From Bacteroidaceae bacterium (GTDB lineage Bacteria; Bacteroidota; Bacteroidia; Bacteroidales; Bacteroidaceae): 53,470 bases of DNA. How positions within the stretch are numbered: the first letter of the stretch is position 1; each line of letters opens with the position of its first letter. A model generated the notes under the pieces. That model saw only the letters and a list, made by a program, of their open reading frames with translations, was not told where the DNA came from and made no database searches. The stretch covers positions 409,108 to 462,577 of the forward strand of contig CABIVS010000006.1 in the NCBI GenBank assembly GCA_902362375.1, written 5' to 3'. Made by a program: the position numbers and the translations under genes. Shown here piece after piece: positions 51,386 to 53,470 of the stretch.

Positions 51386-52483
51386 ATGAAAACATTAGAT
51401 CGAAGAAATTTTCTAAAAAAAGCCACATTGGCTGGTGCGTCGGCTTTGACTGTGCCAACATTGTTTGAATCTTGTACTTCAAAAGCTAATGCTAGTACAA
51501 TAGTGGCAACCGATGGTCTGGAAAGTAAACTCATTGTTCCTAAAAACAATGGATTAAAAATTACCGGAACTTTCCTGGATGAGATATCGCATGATATTCC
51601 ACATCAGAATTGGGGTGAGAAAGAATGGGACCTAGATTTTCAACACATGAAGAATATAGGAATTGATACGGTAATAATGATCCGTTCGGGCTATCGTAAA
51701 TTTGTAACTTTCCCTTCTCCTTATTTGCTGAAAAAAGGTTGCTATATGCCTTCTGTTGATTTGGTGGATATGTTTTTGCGTTTAGCTGAAAAGTATGGAA
51801 TGAAATTCTATTTTGGATTGTATGATTCGGGTAAATACTGGGACACAGGAGATATGACCTGGGAAGTAGAAGATAATAAATATGTGATTGATGAGGTTTG
51901 GAAAAACTATGGTTTCAAGTATAAAAGTTTTGGTGGATGGTACATCAGTGGTGAAATTAGTCGGGCAACGAAAGGTGCAATTGGTGCTTTTTATGCATTA
52001 GGTAAACAATGTAAAGATGTATCCAATGGATTGCCTACTTTTATATCTCCTTGGATCGATGGCAAAAAAGCAATAATGGGAACGACAAAGATGACTAAGG
52101 AAGATGCCGTTTCTGTACAACAACACGAAAAAGAGTGGGATGAAATTTTTGATGGAATTCATGAGGTGGTAGACGCATGCGCTTTTCAAGATGGTCATAT
52201 TGATTATGATGAACTGGATGCCTTCTTTTTTGTCAATAAAAAGTTAGCAGATAAGTATGGTATGCAATGTTGGACAAATGCCGAATCTTTTGACCGTGAT
52301 ATGCCTATTCGTTTTCTACCCATTAAGTTCGATAAACTTCGGATGAAATTGGAGGCTGCAAAACGTGCTGGATATGATAAGGCTATCACCTTTGAATTTT
52401 CTCATTTTATGAGTCCGCAGTCAGCTTATTTACAAGCGGGTCATTTATATGACAGATATAAAGAATATTTTGAAATAAAATAA
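51386..52483 (+). CDS. DUF4434 family protein, Tat-type lipoprotein
   Basis: A 365-residue protein. The N-terminus MKTLDRRNFLKKATLAGASA carries the twin-arginine motif RRNFLKK, and TLFESC provides a possible lipobox. The mature domain, LKITGTFLDEISHDIPHQN, GIDTVIMIRSGYRKF and KFYFGLYDSGKYW, matches DUF4434, a TIM-barrel group related to glycoside hydrolases. Tat export fits a folded or cofactor-containing protein and agrees with the FAD protein next to it. It follows that gene by 44 bases. Confidence 0.87.
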   Translation: MKTLDRRNFLKKATLAGASALTVPTLFESCTSKANASTIVATDGLESKLIVPKNNGLKITGTFLDEISHDIPHQNWGEKEWDLDFQHMKNIGIDTVIMIRSGYRKFVTFPSPYLLKKGCYMPSVDLVDMFLRLAEKYGMKFYFGLYDSGKYWDTGDMTWEVEDNKYVIDEVWKNYGFKYKSFGGWYISGEISRATKGAIGAFYALGKQCKDVSNGLPTFISPWIDGKKAIMGTTKMTKEDAVSVQQHEKEWDEIFDGIHEVVDACAFQDGHIDYDELDAFFFVNKKLADKYGMQCWTNAESFDRDMPIRFLPIKFDKLRMKLEAAKRAGYDKAITFEFSHFMSPQSAYLQAGHLYDRYKEYFEIK

Positions 52484-52485
52484 AT

Positions 52486-53470
52486 ATGATGAAGTCTACA
52501 ATCAATTTTGGTTATCTTATATTTCTTTCCGTTGTGGCAGCAGTGGGAGGTTTTTTGTTCGGATATGATACCGCAGTTATATCGGGGACAATTGCCCAGG
52601 TGACTCAACTATTTCAATTAGATACGTTGCAACAGGGATGGTATGTAGGATGTGCTTTAGTAGGCTCTATTGTGGGTGTTCTTTTTGCAGGAATCTTAAG
52701 TGATAAGTTAGGAAGAAAACTTACGATGGTTATTTCAGCCGTATTGTTTTCTACATCAGCCTTAGGATGTGCTCTATGCGCCGATTTTACTCAATTAGTG
52801 ATCTATCGGATTATAGGTGGAGTAGGGATAGGGGTTGTTTCCATCGTTTCTCCTCTTTATATATCTGAAGTATCTGTAGCACAGTATAGAGGGCGTTTGG
52901 TATCGCTATATCAATTAGCTGTAACGGTAGGTTTCTTAGGTGCCTATTTGGTTAATTATCAATTATTAGCATGGGCAGAGAGTGGAACTCAATTAAGTGT
53001 GGACTGGTTGAATAAGGTATTTATTACTGAAGTCTGGAGAGGAATGTTAGGGATGGAAACATTGCCCGCAATCTTATTTTTCATTATCATATTCTTTATT
53101 CCGGAAAGCCCTCGTTGGTTAATCGTACGTGGTAAAGATTTAAAAGCTGTAAATATACTAGAAAGGATATACAATTCAATTACAGAAGCGAAAAGTCAAT
53201 TAAAAGAAACGAAATCTGTACTGACCTCTGAAACGAGATCGGAATGGTCGTTATTAATGAAGCCTGGAATCTTCAAAGCTGTTATTATCGGTGTTTGTAT
53301 TGCCATTTTAGGACAATTTATGGGAGTGAATGCAGTGCTTTATTACGGCCCTTCTATTTTTGAAAATGCAGGACTTTCAGGTGGAGATTCTCTTTTTTAC
53401 CAAGTTCTGGTAGGACTAGTCAACACCTTGACCACCGTTCTGGCTCTTGTCATCATTGATAAGGTAGGCC
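52486..53470 (+). CDS. MFS sugar porter, N-terminal part (runs off window)
   Basis: A frame open to the right edge, starting MMKSTINFG two bases after the previous stop. The first helix has VVAAVGGFLFGYDTAVISG, the sugar-porter signature; GILSDKLGRK is the loop 2-3 motif; RIIGGVGIGVVSIVSPLYISE and PESPRWL complete the family pattern; QFMGVNAVLYYGPSIFENAG is helix 7. XylE-like proton symporters take up hexoses or pentoses. The cargo should be the monosaccharide sensed by the ROK repressor. Second in-frame ATG at 52489. Confidence 0.93.
   Translation, partial: MMKSTINFGYLIFLSVVAAVGGFLFGYDTAVISGTIAQVTQLFQLDTLQQGWYVGCALVGSIVGVLFAGILSDKLGRKLTMVISAVLFSTSALGCALCADFTQLVIYRIIGGVGIGVVSIVSPLYISEVSVAQYRGRLVSLYQLAVTVGFLGAYLVNYQLLAWAESGTQLSVDWLNKVFITEVWRGMLGMETLPAILFFIIIFFIPESPRWLIVRGKDLKAVNILERIYNSITEAKSQLKETKSVLTSETRSEWSLLMKPGIFKAVIIGVCIAILGQFMGVNAVLYYGPSIFENAGLSGGDSLFYQVLVGLVNTLTTVLALVIIDKVG

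Overview
The window is typical Bacteroides chromosome (phylum Bacteroidota). Promoters repeatedly show the -7 element TAnnTTTG, sometimes with a TTTG-like -33 box about 19-20 bases upstream. Shine-Dalgarno sites are largely absent, and the gene repertoire fits (OmpA-type porin, IorAB/PaaK, Tat-lipoprotein DUF4434, capsule locus). From memory the order capsule - sulfate activation - ompA - thrS/infC/rplT - iorAB resembles B. thetaiotaomicron and close relatives; the species cannot be fixed from sequence alone.

Layout. (1) 1-16087: distal part of a capsular or surface polysaccharide locus, AT-rich, all on the + strand. It holds glycosyltransferases of several folds, a Wzy/ligase-like membrane protein, a polysaccharide pyruvyl transferase, an alginate-style MBOAT + SGNH O-acylation pair, a WecG/TagA-type transferase and rmlABC. 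Two genes are interrupted: an acyltransferase-3 gene by a one-base slip in a T run, and a GT4 gene split into its two Rossmann halves. (2) 16088-19493: an accessory junction with a MNT nucleotidyltransferase plus a truncated HEPN partner, an AAA-ATPase/PD-(D/E)XK gene of the multi-copy Bacteroides type, and a three-gene small membrane/envelope operon (YtxH, holin-like, 85 aa). A decayed second copy of the 3' end of that last gene lies on the far side of the ATPase gene, marking a recombination scar. (3) 19694-21073: an SDR oxidoreductase and a SPOR lipoprotein.

(4) 21326-28991: an apparent operon cysQ - SLC13 transporter - cysC - cysD - cysN - sulfotransferase - secreted PCMD-like protein. 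Together these would import sulfate, make APS and PAPS, transfer the sulfonate and recycle PAP, with no sulfite-forming reductase present: a sulfonation pathway rather than cysteine assimilation. (5) 29310-37070: ompA, ruvX, def, a TPR protein, thrS, infC, rpmI and rplT, followed by a strong terminator. (6) 37217-37416: an apparently independent structured RNA with its own promoter, end-closing helix and terminator, matching what is known of the Bacteroidales 6S-like RNA.

(7) 37429-45378: an EFR1 flavodoxin/ferredoxin gene, then minus-strand xpt, the iorA-iorB-paaK aromatic 2-oxoacid operon, mltG, a membrane-anchored non-specific nuclease and queH. (8) 45483-47923: a DUF3352 membrane protein with MORN-like tail, tRNA-Thr(CGT) and a 31-codon single-TM microprotein. 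(9) 47924-53470: a ROK repressor divergent from an operon of FAD-dependent oxidoreductase lipoprotein, Tat/lipoprotein DUF4434 protein and an MFS sugar porter that runs off the window, a probable carbohydrate-use cassette. No rRNA, insertion sequence, prophage or CRISPR array was seen.
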